A stretch of DNA of 64,000 bases from Yponomeuta sedellus (Eukaryota; Arthropoda; Insecta; Lepidoptera; Yponomeutidae), in the NCBI GenBank assembly GCA_934045075.1, contig OW203724.1, positions 13,193,473 to 13,257,472 of the forward strand, written 5' to 3'. Below are positions 33,633 to 44,219 of the stretch, one piece after another (within the stretch, counting starts at the first letter, position 1; each line of letters begins with the position of its first letter). The position numbers and the translations under genes were made by a program. Under the pieces are notes generated by a model. It saw nothing but the letters and a program-made list of their open reading frames with translations, was not told the DNA's origin and ran no database searches.

Positions 33633-36600
33633 GTATGACATTGTAGGTACCTACACAACCTCGCATATGATGGGGTGCTCCGGATGGTGCTCCACAGGTG
33701 CTAGCGTGGTGTGCTACGCCTATGACACCTTAGTGCTGACGGAAGGCGAAAATTTTGTACGAGCCACCTGTGTCGCTGAGCATGCGGTCGCGTGCGTGGT
33801 CCGGGCCAAGGTCTGGGCCTGCATGTTGCTCCGCACAAGACTGAGGCGCTTTGATTCCATGACCTTCCTAAAGGCGTGGAGCCGCCCAGCTCTACATTCA
33901 TACGATTATACCAGTCGGAGGTCGTAGGTTCAAAACCCACTGGAGGCCGTCGTTCATTTGTACCAATGACCTCAGTTTGGGTGTATTTCAGTTTAGATAC
34001 AAAGCGAAAATGGTGTGTGCCACGGTTTGTAGCTAAAGTACACCAATGTGCAATTAGTTGTCGATTTTCAGGCAAAGCCTTTTCTTGGCCTTCTCTCAGA
34101 GAGTATGGGCCTAATTACCACGCGTGCCTACCGCGGATTGGCAATTTCAGGCGTCTCCTCACAATGTTTTTCTTCAGCGTTTTAGCGAGTGGTATTACTA
34201 TTATAACTTCACAACTGTACTCAACTTAGAAAAAAGTCATTGGGCATACCTACGTGGTGTATCAAACCAGGCTCTCTCGCTTCCGAGAGCCATGGTTCTA
34301 CCCATTGGGCTACCGCCGCTCTTTTTTTCCTTACGGGAAAAATATTTTTTTCTAAGACAATGCCCTATTTATGGTTGGTGTTGGTATCAACCCTTTGTAT
34401 GTCCCCACTGCTGGAGCACGGGTCTCTTGGTGCTTTGCAGGAAGGTTTGGCCATACTCCACCACGGGGGCCAAGTCCGGGTTGGTGGAGGATTGTAAGAC
34501 AGTGGCGGGCCTTACTCTCAGAGTTATAAAGCCGCCCAAAAGGCCTCTGAAATGGCTTAACGGCTGCCATGGCATGACAGCCGGCACCAACGGCTTACCG
34601 TGCCTTGTGAAGCAGGGAAGTGCTCGGAAAAAATACGGGATGTCACGGGATGGTCACCCAGCCAGTAACTGGCCGCTCCTGTTGTTGCTTAACCCAAGAT
34701 TGATTCCAATCACTCAGGCCCTCTAGGCCACGAGCGCTTCTCTATTGTATTTATGGTTGCCTGAAAGAAATTGCTTTTGGTAATAAGGCCGCCAATTGTA
34801 GGTACTATATTTTTATTTAATTTATGTTACTGTAATTTATGTGTATAATAAGTAATATTCTATCTATCTATGCCCAATAGGATTATTACCCTTCCCCAGA
34901 TGGACGAGCTGGTGGCCCGCTCGCACAAGTACCGCGTCCCCACCGGGGAGAGATCCGCGCACCGCGTGGCCCGCCTAAATGAGGACCACAACCGCTCGGT
35001 CAGTGTCCCCTCGCTGCCCGCCCTGTCGCACGCCACGTTCGTGGCCACGCGGGCGCCGGGATGCCTTAGGGAGTTCCAGGTGCCTCTTAGATTGACCACA
35101 TCACAGATTAATTTATTGTTAAGCATAATACGCAGTACATGTATATACCTCCCAATGCTGGGACGAAATTCTCGTAGATAAATAGTGCGGGCTTAGCTTC
35201 ACAATGTAAGCCACTGGCGCGTGTGTGCCGTTCAACGCACTGACGTGTGTAAATACCTACATTAAACACTCATCAAAAAAAAATCTGTTACTTATTTATA
35301 AAGTAATTTAAGAGGCTTTCTGGCTCTAGGAAGCCCCGCTTAATTATACAGAAATACTAATATTGGCTTCATAGTGGTGTAACTTTATGAAATATATTTG
35401 CTAAGTAGTAGGCGTGATCGTTGCAAAGACGAACCGTTTTATAAGACCGTTTTGTGTTCCGAGACGATAGGACCGTTTTACGTTTCATTCTAAAGCAGTG
35501 CCAGCGACTCTAAAGCAGTGCCAGCGTTTGTTCGTCGCGAGACCAGTCCTTAGATTGTTTGACGCGGATATGTCCTTTAGTGCTATATTAATAGAGCCTA
35601 GAACGTAATGTGATCATTGCGACGTCGTCGTCGGCTCCTTGCTCGTTCCGTACGTTTTAGTCTGATACAATAAAGTAATCTTTATGTCTATGAGTGTACA
35701 GTCGAATATCGTGTAAAACAACTTATTTTTTCCGATGTTTCGTGATTTAGTCTCGTTCGCACTCGTTTGACCGTCCTCTGCGCCTTGCTCGTTCGCATAC
35801 AATGAAACCAGTTGCGAACGAGGACCGTTTCGAGGACCTGTTTTCGTTCCAGAAAAAACGGTTGCGTTTCGTCGTCGAAAAATCGGACAACGACCCACTC
35901 CTACTAAGTAGTAGAAAGTACGAATGAGGTTTATTAATTTATTCGCCTAAACCACCTCACAAACTGTAGGAGCAACAGTTTAACATTCCATCAAAATTTT
36001 GCAGATAATGAAATGCTTTTAATTCTTGATCATGACATCATATTCTCAATTTTCCGATTTGGCAACAGCCTCAAATCTAAATCTCTGGCCGAGTACCTAT
36101 ACCTCGGCCAGAGTCCACACATCCGCCTTCTCGCATGCCACGTTTGTGGCCAGTCGTGTTTAGTTCCAGTTGCTTTTGTTTGCCCACCATATTCTTTGCA
36201 TATTCATTACCAGAGATAAGCTTTCAATTTGGTTTCATTTAAAGCCTACTAAAGCAAGTTTCTGTACTAAACTAGGGTTCATTTTTTCATTATATTTTGT
36301 CTGGCTGATTTCGATGAAAACAAACGTAAGTTGAAAACAAACCGTTTACAGTATAAAACATTTGAGAACTTACAAATGTCTTAGGTAATATAAAAAAAAT
36401 CAACTTACTTTTTGTGATATATGGGGTAGTAGTCAACGGACAGCGGTAGATTAATCTCGCCCTCTTTTCAATAAACGTTGTATTGAATGGACGTGTTTCT
36501 CTATTACACTGTGCAGCTAGATAGCACAGTGTCCAACCCGAGTCTAAATACCTATTCTTTACTTTTAAGTCTTAGGGGTGTTGTAGAAAGGTCTGGTACC

Positions 36601-39600
36601 CTTTAAGAGAGTTATTCTACTCATCAACACAAACACATCCTTTATTATGCGGTGAGATACGTAATCGATCAAAACTTCAAACAAAATTTTTATGCCGGCC
36701 CTAGCGATCGTACGAGTATGAAACAGCTAAAAAAATCGCATTTTCATTGGTATTTTGTATTGTTGAGTAGATTAACATCTTTAAGTTCTACCGGATAAGT
36801 CTGCAACACGCTGGGTGTATATTACACTGCATTACTGCGACGGAAAAGTAGAAAACTTTAAAAAGTTCGCTAGGCTTGCTGAAGTTAGCGTGTGAATTTC
36901 TGAAGTGAAGTTTAATGTCCGAGCGCGGCTTAGAGAAAAAGTATGAATAACCGCCATTATGTAAATCAGGAAATGAAAACAACGAAACTGGGAGGGGTGC
37001 AGTCTTAACCATGAAATCGCGTTATGGTAAACAAAAGAAAAACGCTCTCCAGTTAATATAAAACACAAACACGGAACCTAAAGCTGCCTACATAACCACC
37101 ACGTGCGTTGAAAATTAAAAAGGCTCATTTGCATAAAAGTAATTTCCTCCTCAACTCCCTTGCTCTACTGAGTGGGCCACAATTTTAAATACACAAAGAG
37201 ACTAAATAGAGCCATTTCTTTCAGCTCTTTTATTTGGCAAGGAAATTGACCATAGAGGGCTGAGGGAAATATAATTCTACGCTTATCCAGGGTCAATCAC
37301 TACATCCTGAATTTTACTTGTATTAACTCGGGCGCACCTTTCACATATCTAGTGTGAGTGACAGTGCTACTCCACCCTGTATCGCATTTGGTATATGCAA
37401 ACGCCAAGGTTTTACCAGCCAATTTTTTTCTTGCCATTATTTAACTGTGAATGTTGAAGATAAATGTTCAATGAATTTGTACAATACCATATTGTTTCTG
37501 ACACGGTTCAACAAGGAATGGTTACGGAATCAAATGAGCAAAACAGCGATGACGCGCTGTCGCCTAGCGCTCGTGTCACGTGGTGGGTGACCACAAACCT
37601 TGCGATTTTCAGAGCATTTAAGCCATTTTACTGTATTTGTGACAGATCGATTGAGAAATGGCTGAACGGAAGTCGTAGGCAAGTATAGGCTGCCGTAACA
37701 GGTATCGAACTCTAGCAGTAGAATCGCCTGGGATTTGTGCGCGTAATCAACAAATAATATCGGAATAAACGCAGCTTTGAATGTTACAAAATAGAAGAAT
37801 ATTTGCGAGACAGAAGGATACCTGCTATTTTGCAAAACTTGTATCTTTACGTAAGCACTATCCATCACCACATACCACCTTTTATGTTTTCCTTCACCGT
37901 TATCGTGTGAAGGAAAACATCGTAAAGAAACCCGCGGTTGGTTGACTCCGCACATATTGACTTGTCTTTCCTGTGGACTAGGACGACCAAGCTGTTAGGA
38001 TGGCACAGGTGCTATGCAAGCCTACTCCATTTTACAAAATAATGTCCCAGGTACTGCAGGGCCGGAGTGGTACCTCAGCCATGTAGTGAAAGTTAAGGTG
38101 CCTCTAGACACTATATAATCATCTTATTTAATCTATATCAACCCTTGTACATCCCCACTGCTGGGGCACGGGTCTCTTCCTGCATCGCAGGAAGGTTATG
38201 CCATACTCCACCTTGGGGGTTAAGTCCGGGTTGGTGGAGGATTGTAAGACATTGGCGGGCTCAGATCATAGAAATATGATCCGATGTGGCGGGCCTCACT
38301 GACAGAAGTTATTATCAAGCCCCCATTAGGCCTCTGATATGGCTTAACGACTGCCATGACAGCCGGCACCAACGGCTTGGCTTGCGAAGCACGGAAGTGA
38401 GAAGTCTCATTATAGTTATATCTATATATATTCGACGACGATTATAGAGACGTGTTCTAAACCAATACACTATATTCAAAAGTTCTTCCCGTCTGGTTCC
38501 AGGTGGGCGAGGTCCATGAAGAGCCGCATGTGGTCGGGTCTCTGAGCCGTCACCGTGGCCGAAAGCCGGGCCGAGGCCGCGAGCTGTACGTCACGGTATC
38601 GGAACTGCAGCTCGTGGCCACGGGCCGCCTGGAGATCGTCTGCGTCAGCACTATCCCGGAGTTTAGGAGCATCGAGGATAAATTCGCTGATCATAGGAAC
38701 GACACAGTCATTGGTGAGTTTCGTCTCTCAATCGATCTGCTGCTGGATGTAAGATTGATCTGAGGATATAAGCCTCACGTAAAACCTGTTTCACCGTGAC
38801 GTGCGTTAGTTCAATGAGCTGGCGTGCATAGGTGGTTGACTACTTTTAGGTCTAACGGCATCACGTCTGATTACCATGCCGGAGCTGGGTTCGATTCCCA
38901 CTAGGGGTCACCGTATATTTGTGCAAATGGCCTCAGTCTGGGTGTACTTTCACCCATTCTGAGGTATGTCAGGTAGGTACTTTTGATATGTCCTTACCTA
39001 GGTCCCATAGGTCTGGGTATCCTAATCTGGTTTAATGAATTATTATCTTGAAGAAATTACTATTAGTAATAAGGCCGCCAATTGTGCTGTTCTATTATAA
39101 TTATTATTAAAATTCTTTATTGCACAAAACATCGTAAAGCTTACTTAATGCTAAGTAGTATTTTCTTCCAGTTAACCTTTGGTTCCTATATTATTATATA
39201 AGTGTCATATTTCACTGCTGAACACTAAAACATTGAAACTACAAAAAACTTAAATCCAGTCTTCTCTCCAGTCTTTCAGAAACAAGATCGAGTCTATTAA
39301 TAATATTTTTTGCGCTGTTTGTTTGTTCTTTCTTTGTTTAAATGTATTGTGATTTTATCTTTTGAAATGTGGTATTTTGTATGTGGATTATGATTTAACT
39401 GAAATAAAATATTATTATCATAAACCCCCCTGCTGTACTTTACTTGTCTGAACAACGGCAAATAAACATCCAACAAGCTTATCCAACATATTGGAGTATA
39501 ACGCCAACATCTGCACCGTCTTGTGATCTCCGAGCCTATTACACTCGGTAGGTATGCTTAAAGGATTTCAGCAGGCCGCCCTCTCACCCAAACTTTGGGA

Positions 39601-40064
39601 ATTACGTGACATTATCCACCGAAAGTTTCCAACAAGTCATAAGGGCAGGGTTAGCTCTCTCAAATTACAAAACTTTCATGCAAATATTATGAGCATTTTC
39701 TACCCTTGACTGCAAGATATTTTTGGACTTCCCCTTGATTTTTCTGCGACTTGTTTTTTATAGAAAGTTAAAGGGAGACTTTAAAACAAAATGTTAAAGT
39801 CAGAGTTTGGAGTAATTTCCGGTATAATTATTTTATTTTACAGTTTTGAGGTCATCGTAGTCAACTTGATGGATTTGAATCAAGTTTTCTTCATAGTTGA
39901 CTTTTTATTTCTTCCCAGTGGACGTGATCAAGCCATCCACCCTCGCGCAGCCTTCAGCGAACTTGACTGCACCAGAGTCCAGCACGTCAGATGCCACCAC
40001 AGTGATGTTCAATAAATCTATAATCGCCTGTAGTTTACTTATACTACAACGCCAGTTTGGGTGA
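33499..40064 (+). CDS. beat: beaten-path (beat) family Ig protein, 3' part of gene
   Basis: Gene-level entry. Exons 33499-33632, 38503-38713 and 39919-40064 join in phase (1, 0, 1) into one open frame ending at TGA 40062-40064. Optional exon 34900-35079 is also in phase. The product covers immunoglobulin domain 2 of a Beat protein: Cys in LRANCTT and Cys in EIVCVST form the domain's disulfide, with the HITWFINGK strand between them. A Ser/Thr-rich stalk and a short hydrophobic C-terminus follow. Beat proteins are extracellular or membrane-tethered partners of Side receptors in insect axon guidance. The N-terminus with signal peptide and Ig domain 1 lies upstream and was not found. Which beat paralogue this is cannot be told from this part. 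Confidence 0.85.
33670..33905 (+). pseudogene. R1-type LINE reverse transcriptase relic in beat intron
   Basis: The frame reads VVCYAYDTLVLTEGENFVRA, then CVAEHAVACVV. A shifted frame continues as GLHVAPHKTEAL, a stop, and FHDLPKG. YAYD replaces the catalytic YADD motif, so the second catalytic Asp box is mutated. The order matches the palm region of R1-like LINE reverse transcriptases. It is dead: motif lost, frameshift and stop present. Confidence 0.75.
33880..33995 (+). mobile_element. SINE relic, family D
   Basis: gaggtcgtaggttcaaaacc and then ccactggaggccgtcgttca, followed by aatgacctcagtttgggtgt, match the 38851-38990 copy. The B-box is mutated (ggttcaaaacc). Confidence 0.55.
34078..34200 (-). 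repeat. repeat family B copy in beat intron
   Basis: Minus-strand copy: ccttctctcagagagtatgg, then taccgcggattggcaatttc, then gcgagtggtattacta. Confidence 0.7.
34380..34735 (+). repeat. interspersed repeat family A, copy 5 (near full length)
   Basis: From gtatcaaccctttgtatgtc to tccaatcactcaggcc. It generates the long open frames in this stretch on both strands, which are therefore not genes. Confidence 0.85.
34748..34871 (+). mobile_element. LINE 3' end, repeat family C, next to the candidate cassette exon
   Basis: gttgcctgaaagaaattgct, taataaggccgccaattgt and an aataagtaatattctatcta terminus. The tail ends only 29 bp before the exon-like block at 34900. Confidence 0.75.
34900..35079 (+). 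CDS. candidate cassette exon in the beat gene (phase 0-0)
   Basis: Acceptor attacccttccccag at 34899 and donor GAGTTCCAG/gtgcct at 35080 bound 180 bp, exactly 60 codons without a stop. Both ends are phase 0, as is the junction between the flanking beat exons at 33632 and 38503, so inclusion keeps the frame. It begins MDELVARSHKYRVPTGERSA and ends CLREFQ. It is as GC-rich as the other beat exons and unlike its intron. I do not recognise the peptide. Included, it would insert 60 residues in a loop of Ig domain 2. It could instead belong to another transcript. Confidence 0.45.
35180..36080. other. beat intron sequence, nothing recognised
   Basis: A duplicated aagcagtgccagcg pair lies near 35495-35530. 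Near 35760-35860 there are several cgttcgc/cgttcg-type motifs. No coding feature is supported. Confidence 0.4.
36083..36172 (+). pseudogene. decayed partial copy of the 34900-35079 exon
   Basis: 36099-36172 aligns with 34990-35083: both carry ccgcc, then tcgca-gccacgtt-gtggcca, then gttccag followed by a GT- or TT-type junction. In this copy the donor reads agttccagttgc, so the GT is lost, and about 14 bp are deleted before it. A perfect 11-bp hairpin (36083-36093 with 36103-36113) sits at its left edge. Confidence 0.55.
37907..38105 (+). repeat. interspersed repeat, copy shared with 1219-1400
   Basis: gaaggaaaacatcgtaaaga, then aagctgttaggatggcac, then tgcagggccggagtggtacc. At its left edge a cttccttcac-type hairpin (about 37888-37918) inverts its first bases. 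Confidence 0.6.
38136..38400 (+). repeat. interspersed repeat family A, copy 6, with internal duplication
   Basis: Plus-strand copy with tatcaacccttgtacatccc at the left. Near 38250-38305 a duplicated gtggcgggc(c)t flanks an inserted cagatcatagaaatatgatc, which is itself palindromic. Confidence 0.75.
38503..38713 (+). CDS. beat: beat-like exon: second half of Ig domain 2
   Basis: Acceptor gtctggttccag at 38502 and donor ATTG/gtgagt at 38714. 70 codons plus one base. It contains RELYVTVSELQLVATGRLEI and VCVSTIPEF, the strands that carry the second Ig-domain cysteine, then DRNDTVI-type hydrophilic sequence. The typical Beat pattern here is L.L.V....G...L.C.ST. GC-rich, with a strong donor. Confidence 0.85.
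38714..39918 (+). other. beat intron with SINE and LINE relics
   Basis: Intron with gtgagt donor and cttcccag acceptor. It holds a family D SINE head (38851-38990, B-box gggttcgattcccac) and a family C LINE end (39045-39125, taataaggccgccaattgtg). The rest is AT-rich with no recognised feature. Confidence 0.7.
39919..40064 (+). CDS. beat: beat-like terminal exon
   Basis: Acceptor cttcccag at 39918. The first two bases complete a Val codon with G38713. 48 codons follow: DVIKPSTLAQPSANLTAPES then STSDATTVMFNKSIIACSLL and ILQRQFG, then TGA. It is a Ser/Thr/Pro-rich stalk with two sequons (NLT, NKS) and a hydrophobic stretch IIACSLLIL close to the end. Such a tail may be a glycolipid-anchor signal; it is too short for a confident transmembrane helix. 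Confidence 0.82.
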
Positions 40065-42880
40065 CGAGAATCACCAGAAATGAAGAATATATTCCAATGA
40101 ACAGGCTGTGATACCAAATTGAGTAGTTAATACCAATGCGTTCCGCAAAGTAGCTAGACTAATTAGTTAAGTCTAGGCTAAAGTGCATGATTATCTTGGA
40201 AATTCTATAAAGCTTGTTGTGTGCTGGATCATGAATCGTATATAGTAATATTGTGTTTAAATGTCTGGAAAGGATGGACCTGCTAAGAAATTTGTTTATT
40301 TTCTAACATGCGAAGGCGTCTCAGAATGACAGTTAAAACCGAGTAATCACAAATAAGTAATGTATGATGTTGTCAACTAAACGCAGGAAGTAGAACTCAG
40401 CTAAGTCTCTCTTGGCCGTTTTTACTTTTTAATCCTATATTACTAAAACTCTCATTCCCTAAAAGGCTATCTTTTAGTCTAAGCATGATTCTAGCATTAT
40501 TTGTTTCAGCGGTAGGTACGACACAGTTTGCTAGCAGTTAAGCCACAGTTTTATGTGACTTGCTTCGTTAGAAAGCGGCTATATAACAATACTCAGCTTA
40601 CTGGAAGTTAAAGTTCCATAACTACCGGTGGATGAGATATTTTTCGATTCTAGACATATTTCGGCTGAAGAGATATACTTTATAGAGACCATAATTCCCA
40701 TCTTTTCGCAGTTTTCGGCAGTATGGCCGTTTCCTATAAACGAAACGCATTTCCTACGAAAGAGATGTTCAATTATAACTATCTGTGTGTGCTGTGCAGA
40801 AGGATTGGCTGTGGAAAACGGCCGTTAGTTGCGAGTGTTCATGTATATAATCTTTTTAACAACAATTTTCAAGTTGAAGCGGAAATATAGTAGTCCAGTC
40901 AGTGTGTAGACACACACATATGAGGGTTAGCCAGGGGATCCCAATAAAATATCTAAGTTAACTGCCTTCTGGGCGTTAGCCGCCATCCTAAAATGAAGAA
41001 TTATATTTTTAATAACTCTTCACTCATTGATTAAAAAAGAGCTCAACAACGACAAAAGCGTATATATGAAAATTATAAACCTGAACAAGACGACGAAATA
41101 AATACATATTGATTACATTTCTAGGGGTACCTAGATTGTACATCGTAGGTATACGATGTAATAAATATTATAATAAAAGTTATAAGCGGCGGCTCATAAC
41201 TTTTTGCAGGGAAGAAATACAAAATAAACATAATAATAGGTAACTTGCAAAAACTTTAGCAAGTTTATTTAGTCTTGTTTATTATTATCTCGCCGCCAAC
41301 TTGTAAAATTAGCCTTTGAATTAACTGCCGGACGTTAATAAGGTTGCGGTATCCAATATAATTAAAGGGCTGAAGGTCACTCAGCCGTGTGATTCAACAA
41401 AACGTTAAAAAACCTGTCTGAAAGTGGCTAGCCAAGTAGTCAGTACCGCGTCCTTTGGTAGGATGACCAAGATTCAGTGCAACTGCTCCAGCGTTGCGGG
41501 CTGCAGCTCCTTCGCCCATGCGTTACAAAGTGTAATGAAAGTAAATGAACGGTAATGTAAGTGTTCCTTCTCATTTTGGGATCAAACATTGTAAGTTAGA
41601 TACGACGGTTACCATACGAAGCTAAAGATTGCTTGGAAAAACTTTCTATTTATGGTCAATTTTCAAATTCAATTATCTATAAGACGATTATATGCTTAGC
41701 TGCAGTAACGTTAATGAAAACTACTGCTTTGTAAAAATATATTTCGGTGAATAGAGATCAGACTGTTTCAAACCTAATCTACTATTTATGTAGTAAATTT
41801 TTAAATACCTAACAAGGAAGAAAATCAGCATCTTCTTTCTGAGTACAGCAATAATTATAAGCCATTTTTTTATTTTAATTCAGGAACCCGCTAAATATAT
41901 ATTGCTTAACCATCACATTTATAGATAGACGGTGTTATTTATAAAAACCCGGTACCCATAAAACACCCCCCAAATGCAGTTTAACTAGTATGTGATATAG
42001 GCTTTCCCTTCACCCACAGGGTGTTATTTATAAAAACATAATTTCTGAAAACACTCCTAGGCAGTATAGATAGTCTGTGTTAGAGAGAGAGACGTACCCA
42101 GAGATTATTTGAACTGCTTCTGAAGAGTATTTCAGAGGAAACATGTTTTTTTTTTTATAAAATACGCCCGTAACTTTTTTAGGACTGTTTAAATATTGTA
42201 ACGGATCGAATATTAGGGGTAATACCCTGTCCGATTTCAGCCAAACTCGGCGAAAAAGATTGTAAAAAAGAGTGGATTCTATTTCGGAAACCGTGTTTAT
42301 ATAAATAATACTGCAATATACATTTACGCTAAAATCAATGACATACATAGTTAAATGCCTCCGCTGCGTATTACCGCGATACACGGTGTAGACCACGTCG
42401 CGCCAAAGTGACATGACGCGACAAGCGAGATGATATGAAGTCGATAGGAGTACACGCTTGTCGCTGTAATGTGCAGTGGAGGCTGATACTTTATACCTAA
42501 TTAGCATAAATATAGAGGCGTTACTAAAGAAATATTATACCAAAAAGTACCATCTTAAATAAGTAATTGATACATATCAAATTATTGTGATTACGTGGTA
42601 AAATGGATACCAACCTAAGTATTAAGTCCATTGTTATACATATGAAAACATTGTTAGGTTACAGAATAATAATTAATATATATCTACATAATTAAAAGAT
42701 TTTTCTCGATTAACACCTGGTTTAATTGTAAATAAAATTAAATTACCACGTTAATTCCGAATGTACCTACTATAATTCTATAAATACTATTATTACGAAT
42801 TGTTCTTAGTACTAGATTTATCAGAGCCGCGTTTAAAAATATTACAATTACTGTTTATTATTACAATTCAATGTCAAGTG
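40065..42880. other. intergenic region, no gene recognised
   Basis: AT-rich. The 159-codon minus-strand frame at 42028-42507 shows no motif and is rejected. A direct repeat ggtgttatttataaaaac occurs at about 41932 and 42020. Nothing else could be identified. Confidence 0.45.
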
Positions 42881-42888
42881 CTAGTAAG

Positions 42889-42974
42889 TTATCTGACCCG
42901 GTGGAGGTGTAAAATTTTGTACGGAAACGTCAAATTTACTACGAGAAAAGTTACGCTGTCACCGGGTCAGATAA
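42889..42974. repeat. 86-bp inverted-repeat element
   Basis: Arms ttatctgacccggtg (42889-42903) and its perfect complement (42960-42974) enclose 56 bp. This is MITE-like in structure, with no confirmed target duplication. Confidence 0.65.
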
Positions 42975-43263
42975 GTTTGTCCGCTATTTGACTCTCTTTA
43001 CAAGTAAGTCTTGAATGGTAAATATCTCTTCCATTAGACCAAAAAATATTTTAGTATATTTTTAGAGGACCTAAAAGCAACAAAAAAATATTCTTTAAAA
43101 CTTTACTTTGCTAAACAGCCAAAAACGCGGTCAGCCATTTTTGTCTATGGTTTGAAGACCTGAAGACTTTTAAACAAAGTTTGGCATTCAACGACTGTGA
43201 GTGATTTGTGAGCATAGTGAAATAACAACGACGAAACCATGATTTCATCGAGTTTACATGCAA

Positions 43264-43530
43264 AATATATCAATTATCATTATTGCATTGTTCGAGAATG
43301 CAAAAACATGTCAATAAAGAACGCCGGAAAGTTGTGGATTCGTTACCCAGTGAAATAAACACACGACAAAATTGGCTCAAACTTGCCAAAAGAGACCCCG
43401 ATACTTTATCGACTGAAACTCGGGTGTATTTACTTGAAGATCACTTTGATGTAAGTCTTAATAATCAATGTCCACTGGTTCTGGCTGACAGATGTTTGTT
43501 TACAAACGAAAGATGCAAACAACATGGCGG
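43264..43530 (+). pseudogene. THAP-domain relic (frameshifted)
   Basis: One frame reads YINYHYCIVRECKNMSIKNA then GKLWIRYP and a stop. The next frame continues VVDSLPSEINTRQNWLKLAK then RDPDTLSTETRVYLLEDHFD. C..C...(P)...WLKLA.RDP......YLCEDHF is the THAP zinc-binding domain, abundant in lepidopteran THAP/P-element-like proteins. One frameshift (between about 43335 and 43345) and replacement of the third zinc-binding Cys by Leu (LEDHF in place of CEDHF) show that it cannot bind zinc normally. Probably a fragment of a domesticated or mobile THAP gene. Confidence 0.75.
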
Positions 43531-43749
43531 ATAGCGTTTTCACCGTTCCGAATTAAAAGTGGAAAATATTTTTTTAATTTGCAAATTTTGCCGCCATCCT
43601 ACATACTTACTTAGCAAAGTCAATATTTTTCAGTTTCTCACGTTAAATACTACAGGAAATGTTCATTTATCGCGTCAAATTTGATACGTAGCGGATTAGT
43701 AGCCGAGTTCTCCTACTTGTTAATCTGTGGGTTAATCGGCTTTGCAATG

Positions 43750-44066
43750 TACAGTCAATTTATTCTTACTTGTCTAATTTAGTAAACAAGATTCTAACCT
43801 TAAAATTGAGATTATCTAATCTCAATTATAAGGTTTTAGCATCTGCCTAAACTAGACAATTTCTCGCAAATTCACGAACTACCATGAATTTGCGAGAAAT
43901 TGTCCAGTTTAGTATGAACTATGTTTATAAAATTGGCAGCGTGTTATCTAAACGAGTTTTCAGGTTACTTCATTTATTGAAATATGGCAGTTTTCGACTA
44001 AAAAGTCACAGTTTAAGGGTAGAATCTTGTTTACTAAATTGGAAAAGTAAGAATAAATAGACTGTA
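43750..44066. mobile_element. TA-bounded MITE, copy 2, with snap-back duplications
   Basis: 317 bp, ends tacagtcaatttattctta and, on the complement, tacagtctatttattctta. It is the reverse-orientation relative of 15507-15767. It is longer by about 56 bp, because two short segments are followed by inverted copies of themselves: around 43800-43835 and around 43850-43905 (ctcgcaaattca with tgaatttgcgag). Confidence 0.9.
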
Positions 44067-44219
44067 GATCGAATTACAAAACATGCGAATCATGGATTTT
44101 AGTTCTATTAAAAAGGCTCTGATGGCTCTCAAGTGAATCTCAATTGGAACGTGAACAAATTTTTAGTTTGCTGATAATATTTTATTTAGTATTTCTTAAT
44201 GATTCGCGATACTCATACA

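Noticed and set aside
34124..34726. 200-codon plus-strand open frame
   Set aside because: It runs through repeat family B and family A sequence. The same family gives similar open frames at other copies.
42028..42507. 159-codon minus-strand open frame
   Set aside because: No recognisable motif, no splice or promoter context, hydrophobic composition expected from AT-rich sequence. A homology search with conserved hits would be needed to revive it.
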